This document shows, in pieces, positions 8,501 through 17,628 of a stretch of 47,950 bases of DNA. This DNA is from Bacillota bacterium (GTDB taxonomy: Bacteria > Bacillota > Bacilli > Bacillales > Cytobacillaceae): contig JAUZPL010000029.1 in assembly GCA_030705955.1 (NCBI GenBank), positions 1 through 47,950 of the forward strand, in the 5' to 3' direction. Under the pieces are notes generated by a model, which was not told the origin of the DNA, made no database searches, and saw only the letters and a program-made list of their open reading frames with translations. A program made the position numbers and the translations under genes. The stretch's first letter is position 1. Every line of letters starts with the position of its first letter.

Positions 8501-10589
8501 ATGGTGTTATCGTCTTTTTCGGTGCATGAGCAGCACTTTGGAATTTTTCTGCATCGGTTGATCCGGTTCCATGGCAACTAGAACAAGACTGCGAATCTCC
8601 AGATTGGTGTCCAGTGATCGGATTATTATTACTATCTGTAGTTTTAAATTCTCCAACCTTACCATAAATCTCAGTTGAGTTATTATGGCATTTTAAGCAG
8701 AAGGTACGTTCATTTGCTGCGTTCCACGTTGTACCGCTAGAGGTAAATTTGCTATCTGATAAAGTGTTACCAAGCTGCCCTCTGAGCATCTTAATATTAT
8801 CTGATCCATGTGTTTCATGGCATTCTGCACAAGGCATTGCTCCATTTAATTGACTTCCGCCATCATCACTAGGAAGGGTGAAATAATGTCCTGAACCTGC
8901 ATCTAAATAATAGGATTGTATATCGGTTGCAGTCCCTTTATTTGCTTGGTGACAACGCAAGCATAAAGAATACTCTGCTATAGTCCCATTTGTGGTTAAA
9001 GATTTTTTATAGGACAAAGCACTATAACCATCAGTAGATTGATTTTTCACAAAGATACTTGAAACTGTATTTGTATCATGAATTAAATCATCCTCATGGC
9101 ACGTTTCACAGGTTGTGTCTAATGTATCAACAGTCGTTTTATCTGCTCCATTTTGATCTGCTATTGTTTCCTTATGTGTATAAACATAATGGTCCTTTAG
9201 CAAATTAGGATTGGACGCTGACCATTCCAAATGAGGATTATGACAGCTGGTACAAGCCGTGGCTTCTTTTAAATTGTTTGGTTGAGTTGAATCATAATCA
9301 ACTGGATTATCATGGTGATAAGTACCTTCTATTCCACTTGCAGCAGGTGCGTTATTTAATGTTCCATCATGACAAGCGGTGCAATAGTTTTCAGAAGCTT
9401 TCGCATTTAGCTTTTCATTAAACGAAATAAGATAGGAGCCCCCCTCACGAGAAGGATTTAATTGGCTATTTATATAAGTATCTTTTTCATAAGGAGAGTC
9501 TACATGAGAACTATGACAAGCAGAACACATATTAGTATTTAATTGGTAATGTCCATGTGGATTGGCTGAGTCGTGACTTTGATTATCAATATCGTCCCAA
9601 TCGGTGTTGCTTTTAGTAGTAAATTTGAAAAATTTAGCATAAACATGGTTGTTTGCATCATCTAAAAGATTAGGATCTAAGTAAACCAAATAAGTTTTAT
9701 TTAATGTTAAGGAATCGGCTGGAGTAAAGTAAACATCGTAAATATACTTACCAGGATTTTGATTTTCGCTTGCTGTGTTTTCTAAAATGGTAGCTGTTCC
9801 ATTTTTTAATTGGGTTGCACCCAGCATGACATTAATCGGATTATATGGACTAGTTGTGTTTCTAATTTTACTTACAAGATTATTCATTTGGTTATCATCA
9901 GTCAATTGTATTTTCATTGTTGCATTCTGCGGAATGCTAGTAAAATCTTCACCTGTGCGAATAGTTGGTAGATTGATAATAGTCCCATCTGTCAAAGGCG
10001 TATCCTTTGAAGTGGTAGTAAGTCCGTTGAGCTGAGCTATATCGGTCCAATAGAATTCATTTCCTAATTTACTTTGCGCAATTGTTCCAAGTGTATCGTT
10101 TGTATGGACTGTATATTGATTATTGTCATTACTAATAATTTCAGACCCTGAAATATAAGGCCTTTTTGAATCGATAATGAGAGTAATACTTGTTGACGCT
10201 GTTCCTACGTCTGTTATGGATATTGTAATCGAGTGTGTACCATCAGAAAGGGACTTTGCGGATGGTTTATAGGACCAAGTTCCATTTGCTAAATCAATAA
10301 CCCAATCAGATGGATTTTTTGTTGAATCTGATATTGGATTAGTTGTGGATAAATTATCGTCTGCAGTAAAAACAGGGTTAGGAGTTTGCTGTGTATCCGC
10401 AAAAACACCCGATATAACAACATCCTTCGGATTTAGAACTGTATTTGGATCTGGAGAATTAACTGTAATTGTTGGATCGCCAGCTGCAGAAAAAACAACT
10501 GTGCTAGGAAAGGTAAACACAGAGGCTATTAACATTATCAATCCGATAAAACTATAATAATATGTTTTAAACCTCTTCATTAAATTCAT
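8499..10589 (-). CDS. Secreted octaheme c-type cytochrome with LysM domain
   Basis: Exported 696-residue protein. A signal peptide (about residues 5-35) is followed by an Ig-like region (38-140) and a LysM-type peptidoglycan-binding domain (about 158-208, beginning YTVHTNDTLGTIA). A second Ig/SbsA-like beta domain spans about 220-326. The C-terminal half carries eight CXXCH heme sites: CSACH, CTACH, CTSCH, CETCH, CLRCH, CAECH, CLKCH and CSSCH. Several sit in doubled-CXXCH style with CXXCH..H spacing. There is no C-terminal membrane helix or sortase signal, so LysM is the likely wall anchor. It could be an electron carrier held in the cell wall; this is inferred. It has its own terminator and probably its own promoter, separate from the five-gene operon upstream. 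The start is moderately sure; an alternative ATG lies three codons in. Confidence 0.88.
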   Translation of the reverse strand: MNLMKRFKTYYYSFIGLIMLIASVFTFPSTVVFSAAGDPTITVNSPDPNTVLNPKDVVISGVFADTQQTPNPVFTADDNLSTTNPISDSTKNPSDWVIDLANGTWSYKPSAKSLSDGTHSITISITDVGTASTSITLIIDSKRPYISGSEIISNDNNQYTVHTNDTLGTIAQSKLGNEFYWTDIAQLNGLTTTSKDTPLTDGTIINLPTIRTGEDFTSIPQNATMKIQLTDDNQMNNLVSKIRNTTSPYNPINVMLGATQLKNGTATILENTASENQNPGKYIYDVYFTPADSLTLNKTYLVYLDPNLLDDANNHVYAKFFKFTTKSNTDWDDIDNQSHDSANPHGHYQLNTNMCSACHSSHVDSPYEKDTYINSQLNPSREGGSYLISFNEKLNAKASENYCTACHDGTLNNAPAASGIEGTYHHDNPVDYDSTQPNNLKEATACTSCHNPHLEWSASNPNLLKDHYVYTHKETIADQNGADKTTVDTLDTTCETCHEDDLIHDTNTVSSIFVKNQSTDGYSALSYKKSLTTNGTIAEYSLCLRCHQANKGTATDIQSYYLDAGSGHYFTLPSDDGGSQLNGAMPCAECHETHGSDNIKMLRGQLGNTLSDSKFTSSGTTWNAANERTFCLKCHNNSTEIYGKVGEFKTTDSNNNPITGHQSGDSQSCSSCHGTGSTDAEKFQSAAHAPKKTITP

Positions 10590-10778
10590 TTCTATTCATC
10601 TCTTTTTCTTGAAAATTTATATTGGTTTCCATATTGCCAAAATTTAATTATTTTTTTATACATCAATAACCTAAATTGACCTGAGTAATGTTGAAGGTAT
10701 TGGGTATAGTCTTCTTGTATAATACAAAATTGGATAGTAAGGAATTTTTTTAAGTAAGGAATTGGCAAAAATAATAAA

Positions 10779-10787
10779 ATTCACAAA
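10779..10787 (-). promoter_or_regulatory. Candidate ResD-type site upstream of the octaheme gene
   Basis: The nine bases read TTTGTGAAT on the coding strand of the downstream gene. This equals the ResD-binding consensus as I recall it for B. subtilis respiration genes. It lies about 55 bases upstream of a possible -10 box (10724-10719). A 9-base match can occur by chance. Confidence 0.35.
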
Positions 10788-10973
10788 TGACAAAAAAGAA
10801 AACCACTCCAAAACAATTAGTTTAATTCCAATTTTTGTTCTAGTTGCGAATTTATGTAACTAACGTGAATAAGTAACTTTTTATTAGTGATTCTATTTAT
10901 ATTATAGCAGTGAAAATGGGGCAAAGAGGGGAAAACCTTGGCGGATTTTTGACAAAAACGTGATACATGGGCA

Positions 10974-11014
10974 TAATAAAAAACAAGGTAGCAATTTACT
11001 ATTGCTACCTTGTT
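10974..11014 (-). terminator. Terminator of the multiheme cytochrome operon
   Basis: ACAAGGTAGCAAT and ATTGCTACCTTGT form a perfect 13-bp stem with a 5-base loop, followed on the minus strand by TTTTTTATTA. It is strong and ends the run of genes starting at 17522. Confidence 0.92.
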
Positions 11015-11070
11015 TATGACAATTAAACCTTTTTTAAGCTATCAAATAGTGTGGCTATTTGTTGGCTTTT

Positions 11071-13194
11071 TTATTTGCCAGTGATAACATTTCTGGTTGT
11101 ACCAGGATCTCCACCCATTAAGAATTGACTGGTAGTTGTATCATAGTTGTTAGGGTTACCTACAAACTGTTCACCTTTACCGTGACAAGAATAACATACA
11201 GACATACCAGTGTAACGTTTTAAGGCAGAAGAAGGGTTTGGATCAGTAAAATAACTAATAGCATTGTTAGTATTTGTAGTTTTTTGTGTATCAGTAAGTG
11301 TGCCTGTTTGATTATCAAATACCTGGCCAGCAGCTGTTAAAGTAAAGTAAGTGTTATCGTTCGCATCGTGTAAAATTTGAGCTTCTGATCCATGTGCATA
11401 GTGACAGCGTACGCAAGTTAATTTGTCTTGTAAAGTTGCGTGGCGGTGTGCTTGTGAGTAAACACCAGTCACATCAGTACGAGTTACAGAAGCATAGTCA
11501 ACGTGACAAGATGCACAATATTTACTCATTTCAGTACCGCTGTCAGGAATAAAAGCATTTTGATATTCTGGATTTCCATATCCATCATAAAGTTGGTTAC
11601 CATTAGCATCTTTTACAGGCTTAGTTATATCTCCTACGTAAGTGCTATCATATAAGGATTGAATATTACCAGTTGTTTCAACGTCAATACCAATAGAAAC
11701 TACTGCGGTACTAATAGTTGCAACATCACTACCCCATGCAAAAGCATCTCTCCAAACCACATGTAAGTTTGGATCAACTGGGGATGTTAAGTCTGTATTA
11801 CCATTTTTCAGAACAGTGTTTGCTACATAAGGATAACCTAATTCGCGATTCCATAAAGAATAATCTGGTACATAACCGCCACCAGTTTGTTTTCCATTTG
11901 AATCATAAGTTACGTCGTCAGTCCATCTATAAGTTTGAATAACTAGAGAACCAGCAGTAACACCAGCACGATTCCAGAAGTAGTTAAATGCAGCTTTAGT
12001 GGTACTACTAGTACTATTATAAACCACATTATCTTGAGTTGCTGTTGTTTTTACAAGGATGTATGGGAACGTTTCTGTTGTTGGAATTGTTCCACCATTA
12101 TTTAAGTCAATAATGTCAGAAGCGCCATACGTAAACAATTTACCATTCTTATTATCGATGGTTGTTGTAATCGTTGCTTGACTATGTCCCTTAGTATAGG
12201 TTATTGACTGACCACTAGCAGCAGCATATGGTACAGAGCCCCAACCCATTGGGTCAGTGTTTAAGTTATTCTCAAGATTAGAACCTGCACCGTGGGGAGC
12301 GTGGCAGCTTGCGCAATCAAATTCTTGGTTGTATTGACCGCCATCTTTGTTACCACCAGGAGCTGCACTGATTTGCAAAGAACCATCAGCTTCGTGCAAT
12401 GAACCATTATGACCAGCAGTTTGAACATTGAATGTACCATCAATACTTGATGTCATAGATGTTGAAACTGGTGCAAAATTGTTGTAAGCCCCTGTTGTCC
12501 CATCGTGACAAGCTGAACATGTACTGTATACACCATCTTTGAATAATAAGCTTTCACCATTTGCAGCAGTGTGTGTTTGGTGGCAGCTTGCACAAGAGTT
12601 TGTGTTGTTTTGATAGAAACCGTGAATTTTTTGTGAAGAACGATTCTTTCTAGGGTTGCCATAGCCTGTTAAGTTACTATTTTTCAAGCCATTGCCGTTT
12701 TGATCAATACTAATAGTATTTCCATTAGCATCTACTTTAGTAGTTGGGGTATTAGTATTCAACATAGCACCATTGTGTGGATTTAATACCACAACATTAG
12801 TAGCTTTAGAAAGCAATGTTGCATGTGTACTATCAGCCGTTTTATAAAGTTCTACTGAATAAAGATCACCAGGAGTCATAACGCCAGCAGGGATTGTAAC
12901 TGATCCACTACCGGTAGTGGTATCAATTGTACCATTGTATTGTGTAGATGTTCCTACGATATTTCCGGTAGAATCTTTTAATACAACGTCAAATGAAATT
13001 GCATTATAAGTTTTGGGTCCGCTATTATAATCTACGCTATCTGCGGTATTACCTGTAAATGTAACAAGTAAATTTCCGTCACCTTGTGAAACAGGCTTCA
13101 ATCCATATGGATCTTTCGCAAAAGCAGCAGTGCTAAGTATTCCCACTAACAAAATAGTGATGAGTAGTGAGAAACTAAGTTTAATCTTACTCAT
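11071..13194 (-). CDS. Secreted hexaheme c-type cytochrome
   Basis: Exported 707-residue protein. A classical signal peptide runs from MSKIKLSFSLL to the AFA cleavage region. A beta-rich N-terminal domain (about 30-175) follows, then six CXXCH motifs: CASCH, CSACH, CASCH, CASCH, CVRCH and CYSCH. They are in two groups separated by a heme-free beta-type stretch of about 240 residues. Several hemes follow the CXXCHxxH pattern (CASCHQTH, CASCHAPH, CVRCHYAH). There is no membrane helix or LPXTG. The start at 13194 is chosen for AAGGGAGG upstream and the correct signal peptide; the longer in-frame ATG at 13254 adds a basic extension. It is the last gene of the NapC-NapC-TPR-NHL operon. I infer a role as an extracytoplasmic electron carrier or reductase; the substrate is unknown. 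Confidence 0.88.
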   Translation of the reverse strand: MSKIKLSFSLLITILLVGILSTAAFAKDPYGLKPVSQGDGNLLVTFTGNTADSVDYNSGPKTYNAISFDVVLKDSTGNIVGTSTQYNGTIDTTTGSGSVTIPAGVMTPGDLYSVELYKTADSTHATLLSKATNVVVLNPHNGAMLNTNTPTTKVDANGNTISIDQNGNGLKNSNLTGYGNPRKNRSSQKIHGFYQNNTNSCASCHQTHTAANGESLLFKDGVYSTCSACHDGTTGAYNNFAPVSTSMTSSIDGTFNVQTAGHNGSLHEADGSLQISAAPGGNKDGGQYNQEFDCASCHAPHGAGSNLENNLNTDPMGWGSVPYAAASGQSITYTKGHSQATITTTIDNKNGKLFTYGASDIIDLNNGGTIPTTETFPYILVKTTATQDNVVYNSTSSTTKAAFNYFWNRAGVTAGSLVIQTYRWTDDVTYDSNGKQTGGGYVPDYSLWNRELGYPYVANTVLKNGNTDLTSPVDPNLHVVWRDAFAWGSDVATISTAVVSIGIDVETTGNIQSLYDSTYVGDITKPVKDANGNQLYDGYGNPEYQNAFIPDSGTEMSKYCASCHVDYASVTRTDVTGVYSQAHRHATLQDKLTCVRCHYAHGSEAQILHDANDNTYFTLTAAGQVFDNQTGTLTDTQKTTNTNNAISYFTDPNPSSALKRYTGMSVCYSCHGKGEQFVGNPNNYDTTTSQFLMGGDPGTTRNVITGK

Positions 13195-13270
13195 TTCTAA
13201 AAACCTCCCTTTTCTTACTTCTCTCTTTTTTTTATTTATATGAAAACCTCTCATTCGTTATTTGTTTGAG

Positions 13271-13284
13271 GCATCACCTCCTTT
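13271..13284 (-). promoter_or_regulatory. Orphan perfect Shine-Dalgarno (STAB-SD-like) in the hexaheme gene leader
   Basis: The minus strand reads AAAGGAGGTGATGC about 80 bases before the start codon at 13194. It is a near-perfect match to the 16S rRNA 3' end. Its own Shine-Dalgarno (AAGGGAGG) serves the real start. The nearby ATG is only 2 bases away and would open just seven codons. Such orphan sites stabilise mRNA 5' ends in some Bacillus genes (cry3A). Confidence 0.45.
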
Positions 13285-13298
13285 AATAGGTTCATATT

Positions 13299-14264
13299 TT
13301 AATAGTAAAGATCAACTCGTTCGTTAACGGTATCTGTGATAAGGATTTGACCATTACTATCGACATATAATCCGTTAGGTAAATAGAATTGACCTTTATC
13401 ACTGCCTAAACCGCCAAATTGAAAAACTTGTTTCCCATTTTTATCAAATCCATAAACGTAGTGTGTCATGTTATCGACCATAAGAAGGGTGCCGTTTGGT
13501 TCAACTCCGATTCCACGTGGATTAACAAACTTAGAATCACCAGTTCCACCAATAGAGCCGTTAATTATACGAGTAAATTTTCCAGTTTTGTCGTAACAAA
13601 CTATTCGTTGATTACCTGTATCAGAAACATAAATATTGTTGTCGCTATCGATAGTGACAGCGTTAGGAGCATTAAGTGTGTCATCCTTTGCTGTGGCAGT
13701 AGTTAGTTCAAGCAGTTTCTTTCCTTTTAAATCAAATATCATGACACGATTACCTTGAATATCTGTAACATATAGCTTGTTGCTATATATGCGTAAACCA
13801 CCTGGAGATTTAGGTGTGTCTGCTTTATTTGCAAAATTGAAGTATTTAATAAATTTCCCTTTTTCAGTAAAAATGGAGATTTTATCATTGTATAAATCTG
13901 CTACATAAACATTCCCATCTTTATCACCAGCAATACCGTAAGGGAATTGGAATTCTCCTTGGCCTGTTCCTTGTTTTCCAAATTTAAAAATTGGTGTTCC
14001 AGATGGATCAAATACTTGAACCTGTTTATGGTTTGTATCCGTTACGTATACATATTGCCCAATCTTTGTAACATCCATTGGTTTATCGAGTGGGTTGCTC
14101 ATGTCACCTTGAATATAGTTACTTAGAGTAGGGGGGCCTCCTTTTACATTACTAGCAATTTTTATTGCATCATTTTGAAGATGGAAATAGTAGATGACAG
14201 CAAATAGGGCGACACTAAGTGCAACGAAGGTTCCCATCCATATATAAACAGTCTTTTTCTTCAT
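13299..14264 (-). CDS. Membrane-anchored six-bladed NHL-repeat propeller protein
   Basis: A 321-residue protein with an N-terminal membrane helix (about 5-27) and an extracytoplasmic beta-propeller. Six NHL blades can be aligned on the repeating core: VYVTDTNHKQVQVFD, VYVADLYNDKISIF, LYVTDIQGNRVMIFD, IYVSDTGNQRIVCYD, LLMVDNMTHYVYGFD and ILITDTVNERVDLYY. It has no heme site. NHL proteins recur beside multiheme cytochromes in metal-reducing bacteria, where they are thought to scaffold complexes; that parallel is family knowledge, not proof. The start is the ATG at 14264, because GAAGGGAG abuts the ATG at 14273 and leaves 9 bases to this one. It lies 17 bases after the TPR gene, in the same operon. 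Confidence 0.88.
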   Translation of the reverse strand: MKKKTVYIWMGTFVALSVALFAVIYYFHLQNDAIKIASNVKGGPPTLSNYIQGDMSNPLDKPMDVTKIGQYVYVTDTNHKQVQVFDPSGTPIFKFGKQGTGQGEFQFPYGIAGDKDGNVYVADLYNDKISIFTEKGKFIKYFNFANKADTPKSPGGLRIYSNKLYVTDIQGNRVMIFDLKGKKLLELTTATAKDDTLNAPNAVTIDSDNNIYVSDTGNQRIVCYDKTGKFTRIINGSIGGTGDSKFVNPRGIGVEPNGTLLMVDNMTHYVYGFDKNGKQVFQFGGLGSDKGQFYLPNGLYVDSNGQILITDTVNERVDLYY

Positions 14265-14281
14265 AGATTCCATCTCCCTTC

Positions 14282-14983
14282 TTAATTATTTTTCTTGAGT
14301 CGGTCCAATTCTGTTATTGCAGGTTTAAATGTCGGGTCATAGGAAAGTGTCTCTTTGAAAATCTGTTCTGCTTGTTTTTTATCTCCTTGATCTTCTGCAA
14401 CTAAACCAACTTCATAAAGGGTATCGGTATTGCCTGGTTTTAATCGTAAGGCATCCTGCAAAGCGTTTGTTGCTTTAGAATACATTTTTAACTTCCGATA
14501 ATTTCTCCCAAGCAATAATTTAGCCTTATAATCATTTGGAGAAAGTCTTGCAGCCTTAGTGGCCATTTGCAAGGATTTATCTGTTTGATTCTCCTTGTCA
14601 TAAGCGATACTTAAGTTTAAATAGGCATCATAGCTGTTTTTATCAAGGTTGATTGCAGTCTGATATTGATCAATTGCATTTTGGGTATCTCCCTTAATAA
14701 AATAAGTAAAACCAAGATTTATCCGTAGTTGTGGATCGTTCGGCTTTTGATCGACTTCTGCTTTGTAGTAGGCCAATTGCTTTTCAATTTCATCTGCATT
14801 TTGGTTCCAAAGATATTTCTGGCTGATATAATACCCGGCACTTAGGCAAATTACCAATGTTCCTACAAGAAGAAGAAGGGATTGCCACCATTTGAAACGA
14901 TCGCTTTTTATTTTTTTACCTTTTTTTGTTTCTTCAGAAATCCTTGACGGTTCCTGGGCATTAGGTTGAGTGTTACTTTCCAT
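14282..14983 (-). CDS. Membrane-anchored TPR-repeat protein
   Basis: A 233-residue protein. A basic, hydrophilic N-terminus of about 30 residues is followed by one membrane helix (WWQSLLLLVGTLVICLSAGYY, roughly 33-53). About five tetratricopeptide repeats follow (for example NLGFTYFIKGDTQNAIDQYQ and NLSIAYDKENQTDKSLQMA). TPR domains mediate protein-protein contacts. Here it probably helps assemble or mature the cytochrome complex, in the manner of CcmH/NrfG TPR proteins, but no heme-lyase motif is present. A clear AGGAGGG precedes the start. Spacing to both neighbours is about 20 bases. Confidence 0.88.
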   Translation of the reverse strand: MESNTQPNAQEPSRISEETKKGKKIKSDRFKWWQSLLLLVGTLVICLSAGYYISQKYLWNQNADEIEKQLAYYKAEVDQKPNDPQLRINLGFTYFIKGDTQNAIDQYQTAINLDKNSYDAYLNLSIAYDKENQTDKSLQMATKAARLSPNDYKAKLLLGRNYRKLKMYSKATNALQDALRLKPGNTDTLYEVGLVAEDQGDKKQAEQIFKETLSYDPTFKPAITELDRLKKNN

Positions 14984-15005
14984 GTTAGCCCTCCTAAACT
15001 ACTAA

Positions 15006-16169
15006 TTATGGCGTATGACATGACTGGCATTTTGATTTATTGTGACAGCTATAGCATAATTCTGCAGGAGCCTTGTATCCTGTTATGTCGATGGGATGAT
15101 GTGATTTATAGTCCTTCCCGTCGTGCATGGCGGGATGACAGCTGCTACATGTGATATTTGTTGTTTGTTGGTTCATGATATTTTGTTCATCATGGCATGT
15201 TAAACATTGTCTTCTATCTTTGTTGGCAAAAGGGCCATGAAGATTAACCCACCCTTTTACATGACTTGGCGGTTTCTGTGAATGACATTTTTTACAGAAT
15301 GTATTTTCTTTTGCATATTGTTGTGCAGAAATAATTGTTGATTTATCTTTTCCACCACTTAAAAATTGCTGAGAAGCAGTTACATTTGTCCCCAAATCTT
15401 TAATATCAGTATCAGACATGTATGAATGACACTTATTACAATAGAGGATATCTTTTTCTGCTAATTTTCCATGATTCCCAGTTTTAAAGTTTGCTTGTTT
15501 GTGAGATTTAGGCACCATGCCAGTAGTATGACACGTTTTACAGGCGGTTGAAACTCCACGTGCCTGGTGACAATTCATACAATCTTCCATTTTTGGTTGA
15601 GTGAATGTTATATCACTCATCATGGATTTACCTAGTTCTGTATCCCATTTATCATAATCAGATTTGAAGGTGACATTTCGGGCCGAAATATCGCCGTGGG
15701 CAACCCCATTATGACATTCAACACATTTTACCCCTTTTGCTAAGTGCTTATCGTGAGGGATGATGAGATCTCCCTCGGGTGTCACTTGGCGCGTTTTCAT
15801 GTTATGACATCGTTCACAAGATGAATTTGGAATATCCTTTGGCATTTGGATAGGTGCTGTATATCTGTTTGTGAAATTATCAAATACTTGAACTAATCCA
15901 TTTGCTTTGTCTTTTGCTAAATTCTTGGCCCCTGGTTCGATATGACATTCAACACAATCCACTTCACTATGCGCAGAGGCTTTCCACGTATAGTACTCTG
16001 GTTTCATCTCATGACAGGTTGAGCAAAACGATGAGCTTGAGGTTGCTTTTAACCCTGTAAATCCTATTGTGAGAAACAGGGTTAAAAACAACAGTGTAAG
16101 TGTTGAAATTTTTATTAATTTATAGCGAAAACGGGGAGGGGTCGGCAGCTCTTTCTGCTCCTCGTCCAT
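15006..16169 (-). CDS. NapC/NirT-type membrane-anchored dodecaheme cytochrome
   Basis: A 387-residue protein with a short cytoplasmic tail, one membrane helix (about 18-38) and twelve CXXCH motifs. In order they are CSTCH, CVECH, CERCH, CVECH, CMNCH, CKTCH, CNKCH, CKKCH, CLTCH, CSSCH, CYSCH and CQSCH. The N-terminal half resembles NapC/NirT tetraheme quinol dehydrogenases (FCSTCHEMKPEY, then CVECHIEPG). The C-terminal half adds eight hemes, so the product fuses a quinol-oxidising module to an extra heme wire. The last heme motif is two residues from the end, and the last two motifs are only four residues apart. No CXXCK site of NrfA nitrite reductase is present. It lies 30 bases after the decaheme gene, in an operon. 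Confidence 0.9.
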   Translation of the reverse strand: MDEEQKELPTPPRFRYKLIKISTLTLLFLTLFLTIGFTGLKATSSSSFCSTCHEMKPEYYTWKASAHSEVDCVECHIEPGAKNLAKDKANGLVQVFDNFTNRYTAPIQMPKDIPNSSCERCHNMKTRQVTPEGDLIIPHDKHLAKGVKCVECHNGVAHGDISARNVTFKSDYDKWDTELGKSMMSDITFTQPKMEDCMNCHQARGVSTACKTCHTTGMVPKSHKQANFKTGNHGKLAEKDILYCNKCHSYMSDTDIKDLGTNVTASQQFLSGGKDKSTIISAQQYAKENTFCKKCHSQKPPSHVKGWVNLHGPFANKDRRQCLTCHDEQNIMNQQTTNITCSSCHPAMHDGKDYKSHHPIDITGYKAPAELCYSCHNKSKCQSCHTP

Positions 16170-16199
16170 GGAACATCATCCCTCCAGTTAAAGAGACTT

Positions 16200-17522
16200 T
16201 TACTTCTTATCACTTTTAAATCCAGTTCTGTGACAGTATTGGCAATATACATCTGTCGGTGCTTTAGGATCGGTTGTGCCTGGTTTTGGTTTTTCACGAT
16301 CGTGACAGACGAAGCATTGTGACTTCTGTGCATCTGTTTGTGCGTGCTTGGAGTGGTCTGTTAGCCACTTATCACTTGTTTCATGTCCAGGTGGGCGGTT
16401 GCCGTGACATGCACTACAGAATTTATTGATTCTTGCTTGATCTTTCACAACTGTGATATTTGGTGTGTACTTAATATTTGGATTTCCCATATTAAGTAGG
16501 GACATAATATCTTCTTTTGGAATGACTTTTTCCCATTTGGAATCCTGATGACAGTTCATACATTTGTCTAAACTGTTAATGGCTGTGGCACCATGATTGT
16601 GGCTCCAGTCAATTGCCTTATGGGTTTTTGGTACTTTGATTTCTCTATGACATGTCGAACATTCCATTGAGATTTTGACATCTTTTTGTTCCTTGCCTAT
16701 GGCTTGTAAAATAATATCCTGTGTTTTTTTATCGTTTTCTGCTTTAGTTGTTTCTGCAGTTGCACTGCCTTCCGCTTTTGTTTCTTCTGGATTTGGCGGT
16801 ACACTGTAGGCTGGATCTAACCAAGGTTTTTGGCCTTTATTTACTTTGTCATGGCAATCAATACAAGTTCCCATGTTCGGTCTTAAGTACTTTGTTTCAA
16901 TTAGTTTTTGAGCGTTTGCCTGTGTCCAATCGCCACGATCACTTTCTATGTTTAAGCCGCGAGCAGCAATTTTGGCATGAACAACGCCTGAGTGACAGGT
17001 AACACAAGGGATTCCTTGTTCAATATGTCCTTTGTGGTTTACCTTTAAATCTCCTGATGCTGTGACAAGACGATTCTTAGAGTGACATTGAAAGCAGTTT
17101 TGATTTGATATTTCTTCTTCCGATGTTTGAACTATTTGAGTTGGAGCACCGGTAACATGATAATATACCTCTTTAAGTGATTTCATTTTATGTGTAATCA
17201 TGTTAAAGAAGCCTGGTTTAATATGACACTGAACACAGCTAATTTCATTGTGGGAACTGGCTGTATATGTTGAATATTCAGGTGCCATCTCGTGACAACT
17301 GGAGCAAAATGCTGGTGAGTTCGTAAAGGATAGAACTCCATAACCTCCGCCAAAAACTACAATACAAACAACGAGTGAAGCGAATAATAGCTTCCAACGG
17401 TTAACAGGATTCTTCCAATCTATATTTCTAAATTTTTGCCAGAGTTTCCGGATCATGCCGGGTTTTTTTCTATTTTCTCTTGTCTCTTCCTCTGGTTTAT
17501 TTTTTTTCCCCCATAAGGCCAC
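16200..17522 (-). CDS. NapC/NirT-type membrane-anchored decaheme cytochrome (copy A)
   Basis: A 440-residue protein with a long basic cytoplasmic tail (about 1-42), one membrane helix (about 45-67) and ten CXXCH motifs: CSSCH, CVQCH, CFQCH, CVTCH, CIDCH, CSTCH, CMNCH, CSACH, CFVCH and CQYCH. The first four form the NapC/NirT pattern expected of a menaquinol dehydrogenase. A Thr/Glu/Lys-rich linker (about 245-270) separates hemes five and six. It is clearly a paralogue of the gene at 17909-19159, with a nearly identical motif order and wording (SKNRLVTASGDLKVNHKGHI in both). It is probably the first gene of the five-gene operon ending at 10974. The ATG at 17522 follows GGTGG. Confidence 0.92.
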   Translation of the reverse strand: MALWGKKNKPEEETRENRKKPGMIRKLWQKFRNIDWKNPVNRWKLLFASLVVCIVVFGGGYGVLSFTNSPAFCSSCHEMAPEYSTYTASSHNEISCVQCHIKPGFFNMITHKMKSLKEVYYHVTGAPTQIVQTSEEEISNQNCFQCHSKNRLVTASGDLKVNHKGHIEQGIPCVTCHSGVVHAKIAARGLNIESDRGDWTQANAQKLIETKYLRPNMGTCIDCHDKVNKGQKPWLDPAYSVPPNPEETKAEGSATAETTKAENDKKTQDIILQAIGKEQKDVKISMECSTCHREIKVPKTHKAIDWSHNHGATAINSLDKCMNCHQDSKWEKVIPKEDIMSLLNMGNPNIKYTPNITVVKDQARINKFCSACHGNRPPGHETSDKWLTDHSKHAQTDAQKSQCFVCHDREKPKPGTTDPKAPTDVYCQYCHRTGFKSDKK

Positions 17523-17628
17523 CTTTGTTCACCCTTTCTGTTTTGGATTTTACTTATCTACTTTTTTTTCCATATAAACCTCTCTAAAGGTAGTATCTAA
17601 CATTGCGGAGGTATATTCCAATGTACAA

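Larger units (their letters stand above)
10590..11070. other. Regulatory spacer between the two secreted cytochrome genes
   Basis: No gene is seen. It holds the terminator of the hexaheme gene (10974-11014) and an exact TTTGTGAAT on the minus strand (10787-10779). A 13-base palindrome TTGTATTATACAA lies at about 10715-10727, and its centre (TATTAT, 10724-10719) could act as a -10 box for the octaheme gene. No good -35 box is present, which would fit an activator-dependent promoter. Confidence 0.5.
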
